From an uncultured Acidobacteriia bacterium (GTDB lineage Bacteria; Acidobacteriota; Terriglobia; Bryobacterales; Bryobacteraceae), in contig CAIVPR010000008.1 in the NCBI GenBank assembly GCA_903907865.1, forward strand, positions 21,542 to 85,541: a stretch of DNA of 64,000 bases. Direction: 5' to 3'. Of the stretch, positions 1 through 8,495 are shown piece by piece (within the stretch, counting starts at the first letter, position 1; every line of letters starts with the position of its first letter). The translations under genes were made by a program, and so were the position numbers. Below the pieces are notes generated by a model that worked only from the letters and a program-made list of their open reading frames with translations, was not told the DNA's origin and ran no database searches.

Positions 1-1359
1 GTAGACCGGGTCCTCGTAGGCCTCGCCCACGTATTCAGGGTCCAAATGGAGCCGCATCGCGAGGGTCTTCATGAACAACTCGGCCTCGACGTGGCTGAAG
101 TTGTATTTGACCTCGTCGGAGGCGAACAGACTCTGGTCGCGCCACATTGGAACCCCGTCGGTGCGCCAGTAGCAGGCCAGTGCCCAGCGGGGCAGTGGCT
201 CACCGGGATACCACTTGCCCATGCCGAGGTGCAGGAATGCGCCGGGCGCGAAGCGGTCGCGAAGCTTCCGAATGAGACGACCGGCGAGCAACCGCTTTTC
301 GGGCCCCATCGCGGCGGTGTTCCACTGCTCGCCGTCCATATCGTCGATGGAGACGAAAGTGGGCTCGCCGCCCATGGTGAGGCGGATATCGTGACGGCGA
401 ATGTCCGCGTCGACCTTGTGGCCCAGTTCGTCGATGCGAGCCCACTGGGGCTCGGAATACGGCAATGTTACGCGCGGGTCCTCGAGGATGCGCGTCACGG
501 CCATTTCGTGCTCGAACGTTACCTCGCAATCGTCCACGCCGCCGGTGACGGGGGCTGCGGAGGAGGGGTGCGGCGTGGCGGCGAGGGGCAGGTGGCCCTC
601 ACCCGCGAAGAGGCCGGAGGTCGGGTCAAGCCCTACCCAACCGGCACCGGGGAGATAGACCTCGGTCCAGGCGTGCAGGTCGGTGAAGTCTTCTTTGGGA
701 CCTTCGGGCCCGTCCACCGGTTTGACATCGCCCTTGAGCTGGATCAGGTAGCCGGAAACGAATCGGGCTGCGAGGCCGAGATTGCGGAGGATTTCGACCA
801 ATAGCCACGCGCTGTCGCGGCACGACCCGCTGCCGAGCGTGAGCGTCTCCTCCGACGTCTGGACGCCGGGCTCCATGCGGATGAGGTAGCTGACGAGGTA
901 GTGGACCTTCTGGTTGATGGCGACGAGGAAATCGATGGTGCGGACGGGGGTGAGGTCAATGGAATCGACCAGTGCGCGCAGCTTGGGCGGAGCGGGCTCG
1001 ACGGCCAGGAACGGCGCCAGTTCGGCCGCGAGGGCGGGCTCGTACTTGAAGGGAAAGTTGTCGGCGTAGGAGTCGAGAAAGAAGTCGAACGGGTTGATGA
1101 CCGTCATTTCCGCGACCAGGTCGACCTCGACCTGGAAGTGGTCGACCTTTTCCGGGAAGACGACGCGCGCGAGGTAGTTGCTCTGCGGGTCCTGCTGCCA
1201 GTTGAGGAAGTAGCCCTGTGGGGAGAGCTTGAGGGAGTAGGCCGTGACGGGGGTCCGGCAGTGGGGGGCTGGCCGCAGGCGGATGACCTGCGGGGAAAGG
1301 GTGACCAGCCGGTCGTACCGGTAGGTGGTTTTGTGGTGCAGCGCGATGCGGATCGGCAT
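1..1359 (-). CDS. Transglutaminase-like / DUF2126 protein, C-terminus beyond window
   Basis: The frame is open from an ATG at 1359 to the window edge, giving 453 residues with the C-terminus missing. The N-terminal part carries the transglutaminase core: Cys in GSGSCRDSAW, His in DLHAWTEVYLPG and Asp in GLDPTSG. After it begins a DUF2126 region with LTMGGEPTFVSIDDMDG and GKWYPGEPLPRWA, typical of the roughly 1,100-residue fusion proteins of this family. Such proteins occur with circularly permuted ATP-grasp and alpha-E proteins in predicted peptide or amide-ligation clusters (known from comparative genomics). The next two genes upstream of the TA pair (2393-5850) are exactly those partners. 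The precise substrate is unknown. No ATG, GTG or TTG lies upstream in frame close by, so the start is fairly secure. Confidence 0.9.
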   Translation of the reverse strand, partial: MPIRIALHHKTTYRYDRLVTLSPQVIRLRPAPHCRTPVTAYSLKLSPQGYFLNWQQDPQSNYLARVVFPEKVDHFQVEVDLVAEMTVINPFDFFLDSYADNFPFKYEPALAAELAPFLAVEPAPPKLRALVDSIDLTPVRTIDFLVAINQKVHYLVSYLIRMEPGVQTSEETLTLGSGSCRDSAWLLVEILRNLGLAARFVSGYLIQLKGDVKPVDGPEGPKEDFTDLHAWTEVYLPGAGWVGLDPTSGLFAGEGHLPLAATPHPSSAAPVTGGVDDCEVTFEHEMAVTRILEDPRVTLPYSEPQWARIDELGHKVDADIRRHDIRLTMGGEPTFVSIDDMDGEQWNTAAMGPEKRLLAGRLIRKLRDRFAPGAFLHLGMGKWYPGEPLPRWALACYWRTDGVPMWRDQSLFASDEVKYNFSHVEAELFMKTLAMRLHLDPEYVGEAYEDPVY

Positions 1360-1401
1360 GAAATGGCCCGACCAGCTCGACGCGGAGCGGCGGAAACCTC
1401 C

Positions 1402-1407
1402 ATTATA
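1402..1407 (-). promoter_or_regulatory. Candidate -10 box upstream of the DUF2126 gene
   Basis: On the minus strand the hexamer TATAAT matches the sigma-70 -10 consensus 42 bases before the ATG at 1359. No clear -35 box was recognised. A GGAGG just downstream (1397-1401) is too far from the ATG to be its ribosome site. Confidence 0.35.
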
Positions 1408-1453
1408 CGAGGGTCGGAGTGACGGGGTGCCTGTAGCTTGCGATAATCGGGGT

Positions 1454-1525
1454 ATGCAGGTTGCCCGGATCGAGATCCCGGAAGCGGAAATCGCAGCCGT
1501 TTGCAGGCGCGACGGAAATATTGGG
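1454..1525 (+). pseudogene. Possible relic of an MNT-type nucleotidyltransferase N-terminus
   Basis: A 24-codon frame beginning MQVARIEIPEAEIAAVCRR resembles the start of minimal nucleotidyltransferase (MntA-like) antitoxins, where a helix ending in a CRR-type motif precedes the GS...DxD catalytic loop. The frame stops before any catalytic motif, and no continuation was recognised in the other frames. It lies beside an intact TA pair, which fits decay of a second module. The similarity is short, so this is only a suggestion. Confidence 0.25.
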
Positions 1526-1628
1526 TAGGCGTGATCCAAACTAAGGCGCGAAGCGCGTATTCAGTCCCAAGACGTCCCGTGGCAACAGGCGGAGTCCTTA
1601 CGACGCGGATTTTCGTGTCCGGCTTGAA

Positions 1629-1973
1629 TCAGCCGGGTCGATTGACTCGGACCAACTCGTTCTTCATTTCGGACAAATTCGTTACAGCAAGGTTGATTCT
1701 CGCCGCCAGACCAGCATTGTCCGGGTCGAAGGTACACAAGACAATACCCGCATGGTCGGCGGTCCGCGTTCGGTGCAGCCGCAGGAAATGCAGCCTGTTG
1801 TGAGATAGCAGAATCCGCCCCTGACCGGCAGCAAAGGCAAGGACGACGTCGTCCGGCACTGCTGCGTTGGCGTTTCCGGCGTCCAAGCTGGTCAGGACAT
1901 CATGCCCAAGCCTGCGAAGCTCCAGCACCAACTGCGCCGCAATATTCTCATTCGAGTAGAAGCGCGCCATCAC
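1629..1973 (-). CDS. DUF5615 PIN-like toxin
   Basis: This 114-residue protein starts MMARFYSNENIAAQLVLEL and contains GHDVLTSLDAG and the late motif GRILLSHNRLHF, the pattern of DUF5615 (Mut7-C/PIN-like) proteins. They are predicted RNases of type II toxin-antitoxin modules, with acidic residues expected to bind metal. Its ATG overlaps the stop of the upstream DUF433 gene by 4 bases (ATGA), so the two are translationally coupled, antitoxin first. The pair sits between two genes of the transglutaminase/ATP-grasp cluster and so looks like an insertion there. Toxicity is inferred from the family and was not seen. Confidence 0.85.
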   Translation of the reverse strand: MMARFYSNENIAAQLVLELRRLGHDVLTSLDAGNANAAVPDDVVLAFAAGQGRILLSHNRLHFLRLHRTRTADHAGIVLCTFDPDNAGLAARINLAVTNLSEMKNELVRVNRPG

Positions 1974-2299
1974 GCTGCCTCGTTGTCTCGAATCTGGGAT
2001 TCAATCTCCCCGCGATGCGAGCGGACGTATGCCCAGGCATTGGCCAAGTCCTCGGCGCGCAGGGTCGGATACGCTTCTAGCAAGCGCTGTTCGGTGAGTC
2101 CCAAGCGACGTGCTTGCTCCAAGAGCCAGACAGGGATCCGTGTTCGAACAATGCAGGGTTCTCCTCCGTTGATGTCCGGGCGGGAATCGACTCCGGGAAA
2201 ATCATCGTTCAAATCACGGACTGCCCATTTCAGTACTTGAGCCTTCTCACCCCGGGAGAGCATCGAGAAAAACTGTTCGAGATCGGCTGCGGTGGTCAT
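1970..2299 (-). CDS. DUF433 antitoxin-type protein
   Basis: This 109-residue protein has the DUF433 core: PDINGGEPCIVRTRIPVWLL, then LGLTEQRLLEAYPTLRAEDLANAWAYV. DUF433 proteins carry a small winged-helix-like fold and are usually the antitoxin partner of DUF5615 or PIN-like toxins. The start at 2299 is an ATG, and a GATAAT-like -10 is visible a few bases upstream on the minus strand. The N-terminal extension of about 40 residues (LSRGEKAQVLKWAVRDL) is often seen in this family. It overlaps the toxin gene by 4 bases. Confidence 0.85.
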   Translation of the reverse strand: MTTAADLEQFFSMLSRGEKAQVLKWAVRDLNDDFPGVDSRPDINGGEPCIVRTRIPVWLLEQARRLGLTEQRLLEAYPTLRAEDLANAWAYVRSHRGEIESQIRDNEAA

Positions 2300-2392
2300 G
2301 GACGTATCCGCATTATCGCAACTTTCGTCGGCTGTGCGGAATCTTGTAAATCAATCCCCTGCCCGCACCATGTGAGAATCGGGCTGGCTGCT

Positions 2393-3286
2393 CTAAGCCG
2401 TCCCACGCCGCGTCTTCATCGGCGCGCCAACCCCCACGCTCACGCTGATGATCTGCTCCCCGCCGCCCAGCGCCACGCCCTTCACAGGAGTCACGTCCGA
2501 ATAGTCACGACCGAATGCCAGCGTCACGTGGTCGCCACGGGGGATCGTGTCGTTCGTCGGGTCGAAATCCAGCCAGCCGAAACCGGGGCAGAAGACCGAG
2601 CACCAGGCGTGCGACGCCTCGGCACCCCTCGTATTCTCGCCGCTCTTCAGATACCCGCTCACGTAGCGCGCGGGCAGACCAATGCTCCGCAGGCACGAAA
2701 TCATCACATGCGCGAAATCCTGGCAGACGCCGGCGCGCAGCTTCAGGACTTCGGACACCGGCGTCGAAATGTTCGTCGCCCGCGGATCGTAGCGAAAATC
2801 CTTGAAAATACGGCGGCAGAGGTCGAACGCCGCCTCCTGCACGGGACGGTCGGGCAGGAAGGACGTCAGTGCGTAGTTCGAAAACTCCGCGCCGAAGCCG
2901 GTTCCCTGCCCTACGAGCGGCGAACGATAGAGGAACTCGGAGGCGAGGAAACAGTCCTCAGAGGCTACCTCCCGGACTTGATCGCGCACCCGCTCCCACG
3001 ATGGCGTCAACTCCGGGCACGGGGGTTCCTCGGATTCAATCTCCAATTCGCTCAGCGCCTCCACGGTCAGCGTCTGGTGCGGTTCGTGGATGGAAAAGTA
3101 GGTGGTCGAATTGCCGAAGTAGTCGGTGCGGGACAGCAGGAAATCGGGCTCCGGCCGGATCTCCAGTTCAAAGGATAGGAGCTTCTGCCCGGGCACGTTG
3201 CGGGGCGAAAGGTGCACCTCGGTGTGACAGATGGCCACCGGCTCGCTGTATAGGTAGGTCGTGGTGTGCTGGGCGGACAGTTTCAT
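2393..3286 (-). CDS. Transglutaminase-like cysteine protease family protein
   Basis: The protein has 297 residues from the ATG at 3286, which overlaps the stop of the upstream ATP-grasp gene by 4 bases (ATGA). A longer frame continues upstream but runs antiparallel through the ATP-grasp gene frame and is not credible. It has an N-terminal beta region (residues 1-160) of the Bact_transglu_N type, then the catalytic Cys in AGVCQDFAHVM, His in ASHAWCSVFC and Asp in DFDPTND. Family members work with CP-ATP-grasp/alpha-E proteins, presumably cleaving or rearranging amide bonds of a peptide made by the ligase. This is the middle gene of the cluster that continues to the left edge. Confidence 0.93.
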   Translation of the reverse strand: MKLSAQHTTTYLYSEPVAICHTEVHLSPRNVPGQKLLSFELEIRPEPDFLLSRTDYFGNSTTYFSIHEPHQTLTVEALSELEIESEEPPCPELTPSWERVRDQVREVASEDCFLASEFLYRSPLVGQGTGFGAEFSNYALTSFLPDRPVQEAAFDLCRRIFKDFRYDPRATNISTPVSEVLKLRAGVCQDFAHVMISCLRSIGLPARYVSGYLKSGENTRGAEASHAWCSVFCPGFGWLDFDPTNDTIPRGDHVTLAFGRDYSDVTPVKGVALGGGEQIISVSVGVGAPMKTRRGTA

Positions 3287-5850
3287 CTGGAGGCCAACTG
3301 TCTGGACGCCACGGCGTGGGTGAAATAGACGCGGGTCAGCGTTTCGGAAAGCAGCAGCAGGTCCGCCAACAGCTTGGCTGTCAAGGTTTCGAGCGACTCC
3401 AGTTGCCCGCTCCCGTTGGCCTTGGTCAATTCGTGCGCCTCGGCCATCTGCACGGACGCCAGCAGGCCCAGAGTCAGCCGCACCTCGCGGGCATGGCCGG
3501 TGGTAGGGCGGCTCTCCGGCAATTCCGCGACCTGTTCGCGCAGCCGGGCCAACTGGAAGGCCACTGAACGCGGATTGCCCTCGTCCAAGAGCAACAGGTC
3601 CAGCACCAAGTCCCGTTGCATTGAGTTCAGATAACGCGAACGGTATGTGAGCGTGCTGTCGGCCACTTCGAGGACGGCCGCGAGCGCGTGTTCGTTCACA
3701 AGTTCTTCGAATCCGAGGCCGTTGCGAACCAGTTGCACCGTCTGGTGGGCGCGCTCCAATCGGCGCCCCATGTCGAGGAAGCGCCAGCCATTGCCGCGCG
3801 TCATATTTTCCGAGATCAGGCCGCTGAAGGCCGAGAGCGAGATCAAGGTATGGTTCAGCAGGTTCTGCGCCCAACTGACCAGCAGGGGCCCATCGGGTGG
3901 ATCCGCCAGGAACTGCATTTCCAGCTGTTTGAGGACGCGCCAGGAGTCCGCCGAAATGACGTCGCGCAGCAGCCACGCGAGGCGTTGGACCTCCTTCAAG
4001 GCGATCCGCAGCCCGTAGCGCGTGTCCTCGCCGCACACCATGTCGAGCACTTCCCGCTCCAGCAGTTCGGCACGTTCGGCAGGCTTGACGCGCGACCATT
4101 CGGCCTCGGTGATGGCCTTGCCGTCTTCATGTTGCAGCCAGCCGCCGCCGGTCAAGACGCGCCAGCAGACGGAAATAGCGCCCACACCGGCCGGATCGGG
4201 GTCGTGGTAGAGCCGTGGCGGCACGGCACGGGCTGTCCGGACGACCATCTCCAGCCGTTCCATGTATCGTCCGAGCCAGAAGAGGTTGTCGGCAACGCGG
4301 CTGGGGAGGTCGAAGGTTGCACGGCTGACCTGAAGGGGGGTGGACGAGGTTCGCAGCAGGCTGAAGGCCGGTTCCGGATTGTCAGCCAGCACCCAGGTGT
4401 CCTTGCTGCCGCCGCCGTGCTGCATCGAGACGACCAAGCTGTCGATCGACGACGTGATACGGGTTAAGCCGCCCGGCATCACGGTGTAGGACCCGTTGGA
4501 GGCCACGGCAAATACGCGCAACACCAAATGCCGGGCGTCGAGGTGCCCCTCGGAGGCAGCGGGCGTCATGGAAAGGGCCACTTGCTCCTGAGCCACGTAG
4601 GCGTTCGGGTTGGCCTCGATCTTTTCAAGCAATTTCTTCCGCTCCCCGGCGCTCAGGGAGGCCCCGAAAACCGGCTCGAACTGCACGGCGCGCGAGGCGG
4701 GCTTGATAACCAAGGTCGAAAGGTGTTCGGCCACCCACTTGCGGGCGGCCGCGTCGCCGCACCACCAAGTGGCGATGTTCGGCATCTTCAGGTCTTCGCC
4801 CAACACGTGCTTTGCGAGGGCCGGCAGGAATGCCGAATATGCAGAGGACTCCAAGACCCCCGAACCGAGGCTGTTGGCGATCGCCACGTTGCCCGCCCAA
4901 GCGGCTTCGACCAAGCCCGCGACACCGAGCATGGAGTCCGGGCGCAGGGCCAACGGGTCGCACCAAGCGTCGTCCTGTCGGCGGACAATCACGTCCACCG
5001 GCAGAAGGCCGCCCAGCGTTTTCAGGAAGACGCGGTTGTGCCGTACCGTGAGGTCACCGCCCTCGACCAGCGTGTAACCCAGATACCGCGCCAGGAAGGC
5101 GTGCTCGAAGTAGGTTTCGTTGTAAGGACCGGGCGTTAGGAGGACGACGCGGGGGTTCTCCACCCTCGGTGCCAGCGCCCGCATCGACGTCCGGTAGGCC
5201 TGAAAAAATGAAGCCAATCGCCGGACGTTCTCCGATCCAAAGACTTCCGGCAGCACCCGCAGCGAGACCAGACGGTTTTCGAGCGCGTAACCGGCACCTG
5301 ACGGTGCCTGGGTGCGGTCAGCTAAGACCCACCACCGGCCGTCGGGCGACCGGGCGATATCCGCCGCGTAGTTGTGGAGCCAAACGCCATTCGGCACCGG
5401 CAGATTGCGGCAGGCGCGGAAATAGTTCGGGTGTTCCAGCACCAGGGCGGGGGGAACGCGCTTGTCGCGGACGATGCGCTGCGGTCCGTAGAGATCGCAG
5501 AGAATGCTGTTGAGCAGGACCGCCCGTTGGGTGATGGCGGCCTCGATCTCGGCCCATTCGCCGTTTTCAATCAGGAATGGAACGGGGTCGACGGGCCATG
5601 GACGCTCGGTGCTGCGGGGGTCGCCGTAAACGTTGTACGTGACGCCGTTGTCGCGGATGAGGCGGCGGCCTTCCTGCCAGCGTTCATCCAAGCCTTCGGG
5701 ACCGATGCGGTTCAGCGCGTCGACAAGTCCGGTCCAGTGCGGGCGGCGGGTGCCGTCCGGGGCGAGCATCTCATCGTGAAAACCCGCAACGGGGCTATAT
5801 TCCCAACCGGGGAGGAGACATGGCTCGGGCTCCGCTGGAGTCCTCGTCAT
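3283..5850 (-). CDS. Circularly permuted ATP-grasp plus alpha-E domain fusion protein
   Basis: The 855-residue protein has two parts. Residues 1-500 match circularly permuted ATP-grasp type 2 proteins: DNGVTYNVYGDP, LENRLVSLRVLPEVF, LLTPGPYNETYFEH, NSLGSGVLES and MPNIATWWCGD are all family hallmarks. Residues from about 530 to the end form the helical alpha-E domain, beginning DNLFWLGRYMERLEM. In many bacteria these are separate neighbouring genes; here they are fused. The family is predicted to make amide bonds in an unknown peptide (comparative genomics). An AGGAAAG ribosome site lies 3 bases before the ATG. It is the first gene of the transglutaminase operon. Confidence 0.93.
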   Translation of the reverse strand: MTRTPAEPEPCLLPGWEYSPVAGFHDEMLAPDGTRRPHWTGLVDALNRIGPEGLDERWQEGRRLIRDNGVTYNVYGDPRSTERPWPVDPVPFLIENGEWAEIEAAITQRAVLLNSILCDLYGPQRIVRDKRVPPALVLEHPNYFRACRNLPVPNGVWLHNYAADIARSPDGRWWVLADRTQAPSGAGYALENRLVSLRVLPEVFGSENVRRLASFFQAYRTSMRALAPRVENPRVVLLTPGPYNETYFEHAFLARYLGYTLVEGGDLTVRHNRVFLKTLGGLLPVDVIVRRQDDAWCDPLALRPDSMLGVAGLVEAAWAGNVAIANSLGSGVLESSAYSAFLPALAKHVLGEDLKMPNIATWWCGDAAARKWVAEHLSTLVIKPASRAVQFEPVFGASLSAGERKKLLEKIEANPNAYVAQEQVALSMTPAASEGHLDARHLVLRVFAVASNGSYTVMPGGLTRITSSIDSLVVSMQHGGGSKDTWVLADNPEPAFSLLRTSSTPLQVSRATFDLPSRVADNLFWLGRYMERLEMVVRTARAVPPRLYHDPDPAGVGAISVCWRVLTGGGWLQHEDGKAITEAEWSRVKPAERAELLEREVLDMVCGEDTRYGLRIALKEVQRLAWLLRDVISADSWRVLKQLEMQFLADPPDGPLLVSWAQNLLNHTLISLSAFSGLISENMTRGNGWRFLDMGRRLERAHQTVQLVRNGLGFEELVNEHALAAVLEVADSTLTYRSRYLNSMQRDLVLDLLLLDEGNPRSVAFQLARLREQVAELPESRPTTGHAREVRLTLGLLASVQMAEAHELTKANGSGQLESLETLTAKLLADLLLLSETLTRVYFTHAVASRQLASR

Positions 5851-5975
5851 TCTTTCCTGCCCATTGGCCTATGCACCACTCCAGTTTACGACGAGCGAGT
5901 ATTCCTGCCCCGGCCATGGGAACAAAGTTGAAACAAAACGTGGTGCCGTTCGCTACGGCAAATGCGCCAAGATTG

Positions 5976-6365
5976 CTATTTCGAGTCGCCTTCGGTCTCA
6001 CCGCGGCGGAGGTAGGCGTCGGTCTTCTGGAGCCAGTCGTGGCGGATGGGGGAGAAAATGTCGAGGTCCAGGCAGTCTTCAACGGCGACCGCGCGGTGGG
6101 GCACCCAAGACGGGATCACGAGGACTTCGCCTGCGTGGACGGTCACTTCCTTGACTCCCGTGTCGAAATGCAGTTCGAACTTGAGCGCGCCTTCCATGAT
6201 GTAGGTGATCTGTTCGCTCTCGTGGTTGTGGAGCGGGACAACGCCGTCCTTCTTGATGAAAACCTGCGCGACCATGCCCTTTTCGCCGGAGACGAGCTTG
6301 CGGGATATCACGTCGCTCATCGTTTCGAGCGGGATGTCGGCCCAACTTGTGTACTGGAAGTCCAT
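5976..6365 (-). CDS. Small cupin-domain protein
   Basis: A single cupin barrel of 129 residues with motif 1 VPLHNHESEQITYIMEG and motif 2 EVLVIPSWVPHRAV, giving the usual metal-binding His/His/Glu/His set. Such proteins bind a divalent metal and act as dioxygenases, isomerases or ligand sensors; the substrate cannot be told. A TTG at 6389 would add eight residues, but the ATG at 6365 directly precedes the conserved part. No Shine-Dalgarno sequence is visible before it, and the TACAAT box ends only 6 bases upstream. The transcript may therefore start at or close to the ATG (leaderless). It diverges from the GNAT gene by 38 bases. Confidence 0.85.
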   Translation of the reverse strand: MDFQYTSWADIPLETMSDVISRKLVSGEKGMVAQVFIKKDGVVPLHNHESEQITYIMEGALKFELHFDTGVKEVTVHAGEVLVIPSWVPHRAVAVEDCLDLDIFSPIRHDWLQKTDAYLRRGETEGDSK

Positions 6366-6371
6366 GGGGGG

Positions 6372-6381
6372 ATTGTACAAT
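6372..6381. promoter_or_regulatory. Palindromic shared -10 element of divergent cupin/GNAT genes
   Basis: ATTGTACAAT is a perfect 10-base palindrome, so TACAAT (a good -10 hexamer) reads toward both flanking genes. It sits in the 38-base gap between the cupin ATG (6365) and the GNAT ATG (6404). Both promoters cannot be used at once, which predicts mutual exclusion. No regulator site was identified. Confidence 0.45.
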
Positions 6382-6403
6382 TGCGGCAACGGTCTTGTCC
6401 CCT

Positions 6404-6895
6404 ATGCCAATACGCCCCGCTGTTGATGACGACCAAGAGGCCATTTGGGAAATCCTCGAGCCTGTGATCCGGGCGGGCGAAACCTACGCTTTGCCGCGCG
6501 ATCTGAGTCGGGCTGATGCGCTGGCGTATTGGCTGGGTGCCGACAGGACGACGTTCGTCGCGGTCGAGGATGGGGTTGTAGTTGGGACGTATTTCCTGCG
6601 GGCGAATCAGTTGGGCGGTGGTTCCCACGTGGCGAACTGCGGGTATGCCACGGGGATGGCTGCGCAGGGGCGCGGCGTGGCGCGGCGGATGTGCCTGCAC
6701 TCGCTGGATTACGCGCGGGAAGCCGGGTTCCGGGCGATGCAGTTCAACTTTGTGGTCTCGACCAACCACCGGGCCGTGGGACTCTGGGAGAGTCTCGGAT
6801 TTGAAACGGTCGGGCGGTTGCCCGGCGCGTTTCTCCATCCGGTCCACGGCGCGGTGGACGCGTTGGTCATGTTTCGGCGTCTGGCCGACGCCTGA
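6404..6895 (+). CDS. GNAT family N-acetyltransferase
   Basis: This 163-residue protein is a single GNAT domain. VAVEDGVVVGTYFLRANQ is beta-4, GYATGMAAQGRGVARRM is the acetyl-CoA pyrophosphate loop (a Q/RxxGxG/A variant), and NHRAVGLWESLGFETVGR is the C-terminal NxxAxxLYxxxGF-type motif. It should transfer an acetyl group to a small molecule or amine; the acceptor is unknown. The start at 6404 (MPIRPAVDDDQ) fits the family N-terminus better than the longer upstream frame, which would cross the promoter palindrome. It is divergent from the cupin gene and convergent with transaldolase. Confidence 0.9.
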   Translation: MPIRPAVDDDQEAIWEILEPVIRAGETYALPRDLSRADALAYWLGADRTTFVAVEDGVVVGTYFLRANQLGGGSHVANCGYATGMAAQGRGVARRMCLHSLDYAREAGFRAMQFNFVVSTNHRAVGLWESLGFETVGRLPGAFLHPVHGAVDALVMFRRLADA

Positions 6896-6905
6896 CGACT
6901 TGCAG

Positions 6906-7895
6906 CTAGGCTGCGGATTCGAGTTCGCCGATGCGCTTGACCAGCAGCGCCTCGAGGTTTTCCAAGGCCTTGGTGAAGCCGGAAATACCTTCGGCCAGCT
7001 TGTCGGTCGACATGCGGTCGGCGGCGTGCATGGTGTCGAAGGTTGCCCGGTCCATCGGGATGCGCTGGATGTCCAAGGTTTTGGCGGCCTCGGGGTCAAG
7101 CTTACGGGGCAGGTCGGCCTCGGTCGAATCGAGTTGGGCCAGCAGAGCCGGAGAAATCGTCAGCAGATCGCAGCCCGCCAGTTCGGTGATTTCGCCAATG
7201 TTGCGGAAGCTCGCGCCCATGACCTCGGTCTTGTAGCCGAACTTCTTGTAGTAGTTGTAGACGCGTTGGACGGAGTGCACGCCTGGATCGTCGGCCGGGG
7301 CGTAGTCGAGGCCGGTGTCCTTCTTGTACCAGTCGAGGATGCGTCCGACAAACGGCGAAATCAGGGTGATGCCGGCTTCGGCGCAGGCGATAGCCTGGTG
7401 CAGGCCGAACAACAGCGTCAAGTTGCAGTGGATGCCCTCGCGCTCCAGGATTTCCCCTGCGCGGATGCCTTCCCACGTGGAGGCGATCTTGATCAGGATG
7501 CGCTCGCGGGAGATTCCGGCGGCTTCATACTGGGCGATGATGGAGCGGCCTTTTTCAACGGTGGCCTGGGTGTCAAAAGACAGACGGGCGTCGACTTCGG
7601 TCGAAACGCGCTTGGGAACGATCTTCAGAATGCGCTTGCCGAATTCGACCGCCAGGCGCTCGAAGGCGAGGTTGGCGACCTTCGACGGTTCCGCGGAGGC
7701 GCCGAGTTCGGTGCGCGCGGCTAGCAGGGTCTGGTCTACGATTTCGCGGTACTTCGGCATTTCGGCCGCCGCGGTGATGAGGGAGGGGTTGGTCGTGGCG
7801 TCGCGGGGCTGGAACTTCTCGATGGCCTCGATGTCCCCGGTATCGGCCACTACGACCGTCATGTCGCGAAGTTGCTGCAGAAGGGTTCTGGACAT
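6906..7895 (-). CDS. tal: Transaldolase
   Basis: This 329-residue cytosolic enzyme of the non-oxidative pentose phosphate pathway moves a dihydroxyacetone unit from sedoheptulose 7-phosphate to glyceraldehyde 3-phosphate. The Schiff-base lysine lies in [12 protein letters not shown], the N-terminal Asp in [12 protein letters not shown] and the conserved DATTNPSLI follow the TalB (type 1) pattern, and [13 protein letters not shown] is the late conserved block. The length equals that of enterobacterial TalB. The ATG at 7895 is preceded by a GAGAGA-type ribosome site. It stands alone, convergent with the GNAT gene. Confidence 0.97.
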   Translation of the reverse strand: MSRTLLQQLRDMTVVVADTGDIEAIEKFQPRDATTNPSLITAAAEMPKYREIVDQTLLAARTELGASAEPSKVANLAFERLAVEFGKRILKIVPKRVSTEVDARLSFDTQATVEKGRSIIAQYEAAGISRERILIKIASTWEGIRAGEILEREGIHCNLTLLFGLHQAIACAEAGITLISPFVGRILDWYKKDTGLDYAPADDPGVHSVQRVYNYYKKFGYKTEVMGASFRNIGEITELAGCDLLTISPALLAQLDSTEADLPRKLDPEAAKTLDIQRIPMDRATFDTMHAADRMSTDKLAEGISGFTKALENLEALLVKRIGELESAA

Positions 7896-8064
7896 TGGTA
7901 TCTCTCTATTGATGATCTCGCACGGCTGCCGGTCTCAGGAGATCGGGCTCACAGGGATACAGCCGGGTTCGGGGCGGCGAGTGGGATTTGGTGGGGTTGT
8001 AGAGGTAAGCTGAGGGGCAAAACAAGGGGGAAATACTCTGGAGGGAGGTTTTCTCGCCGTCACC

Positions 8065-8331
8065 CGAACCACTGTCAATGCGCTGCACGCATTCCTATAA
8101 AGCAATCGGGCCACCAAAAGGCGGGCCTTCATTTTCAACATCTTGCAGACATCACTGACGCCCACCTAGTGCAGGAACGGGATGGGGTGTTTCAGGAGGG
8201 GACGGAAAATTCCGATTTCGGACGTGGCTGGAAGTCAGCGGAAGGGCATTGACAGACTCCGTGACCTCGTGGCCAACCAGTGACTTGGCGATCCCGCTGG
8301 GTGTTCCGTGATCAAGCAGGATCCATGGGAC
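8065..8331 (-). pseudogene. Decayed DUF5615-type PIN-like toxin gene
   Basis: One minus-strand frame reads WILLDHGTPSGIAKSLVGHE, the typical N-terminus of a second DUF5615 subgroup. The frame then loses similarity, and a residual match appears in another frame (KMKARLLVARLLYRNACSAL, matching the usual C-terminal IAIVVLGN-type strand). An ATG exists next to ILLDHG but out of frame, which fits small indels. No single frame spans the gene. It follows a similarly decayed DUF433 fragment in the same order as the intact pair at 1629-2299. Confidence 0.5.
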
Positions 8332-8495
8332 GCCGTCATTTTGTCGAAGGCGCATTGAGGCTGCGGGCCGCAATTCCAGTACCGCTTGCGCTTGGGCGCG
8401 GGTCAAATGGAACTGTTCGTGATCTCTTCAATATCCAATCCGACGCTCAGGTTTTCAAACACCGCTGAAACGGGCATGCCGGTGTCTTTGAACAC
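8332..8495 (-). pseudogene. Decayed DUF433 antitoxin gene
   Basis: A minus-strand frame reads VFKDTGMPVSAVFENLSVGL and DIEEI, matching the DUF433 pattern (VF.GTRVPV..LF..L..G...DEF). A stop then intervenes and the match resumes in another frame as LTRAQAQAVLEL, the usual last helix of the family. There is also an in-frame stop immediately before VFKD. The order antitoxin-then-toxin matches functional modules. The rest of 7896-8589 holds nothing else that I can identify. Confidence 0.55.

Noticed and set aside
46..804. Plus-strand 252-residue frame
   Set aside because: It lies antisense to the DUF2126/transglutaminase gene, whose minus-strand frame shows real motifs; this is a GC-bias shadow.
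2393..4099. 568-residue extended form of the second transglutaminase
   Set aside because: Its N-terminal half reads the ATP-grasp gene in a wrong frame; the ATG at 3286 with ATGA overlap is the credible start.
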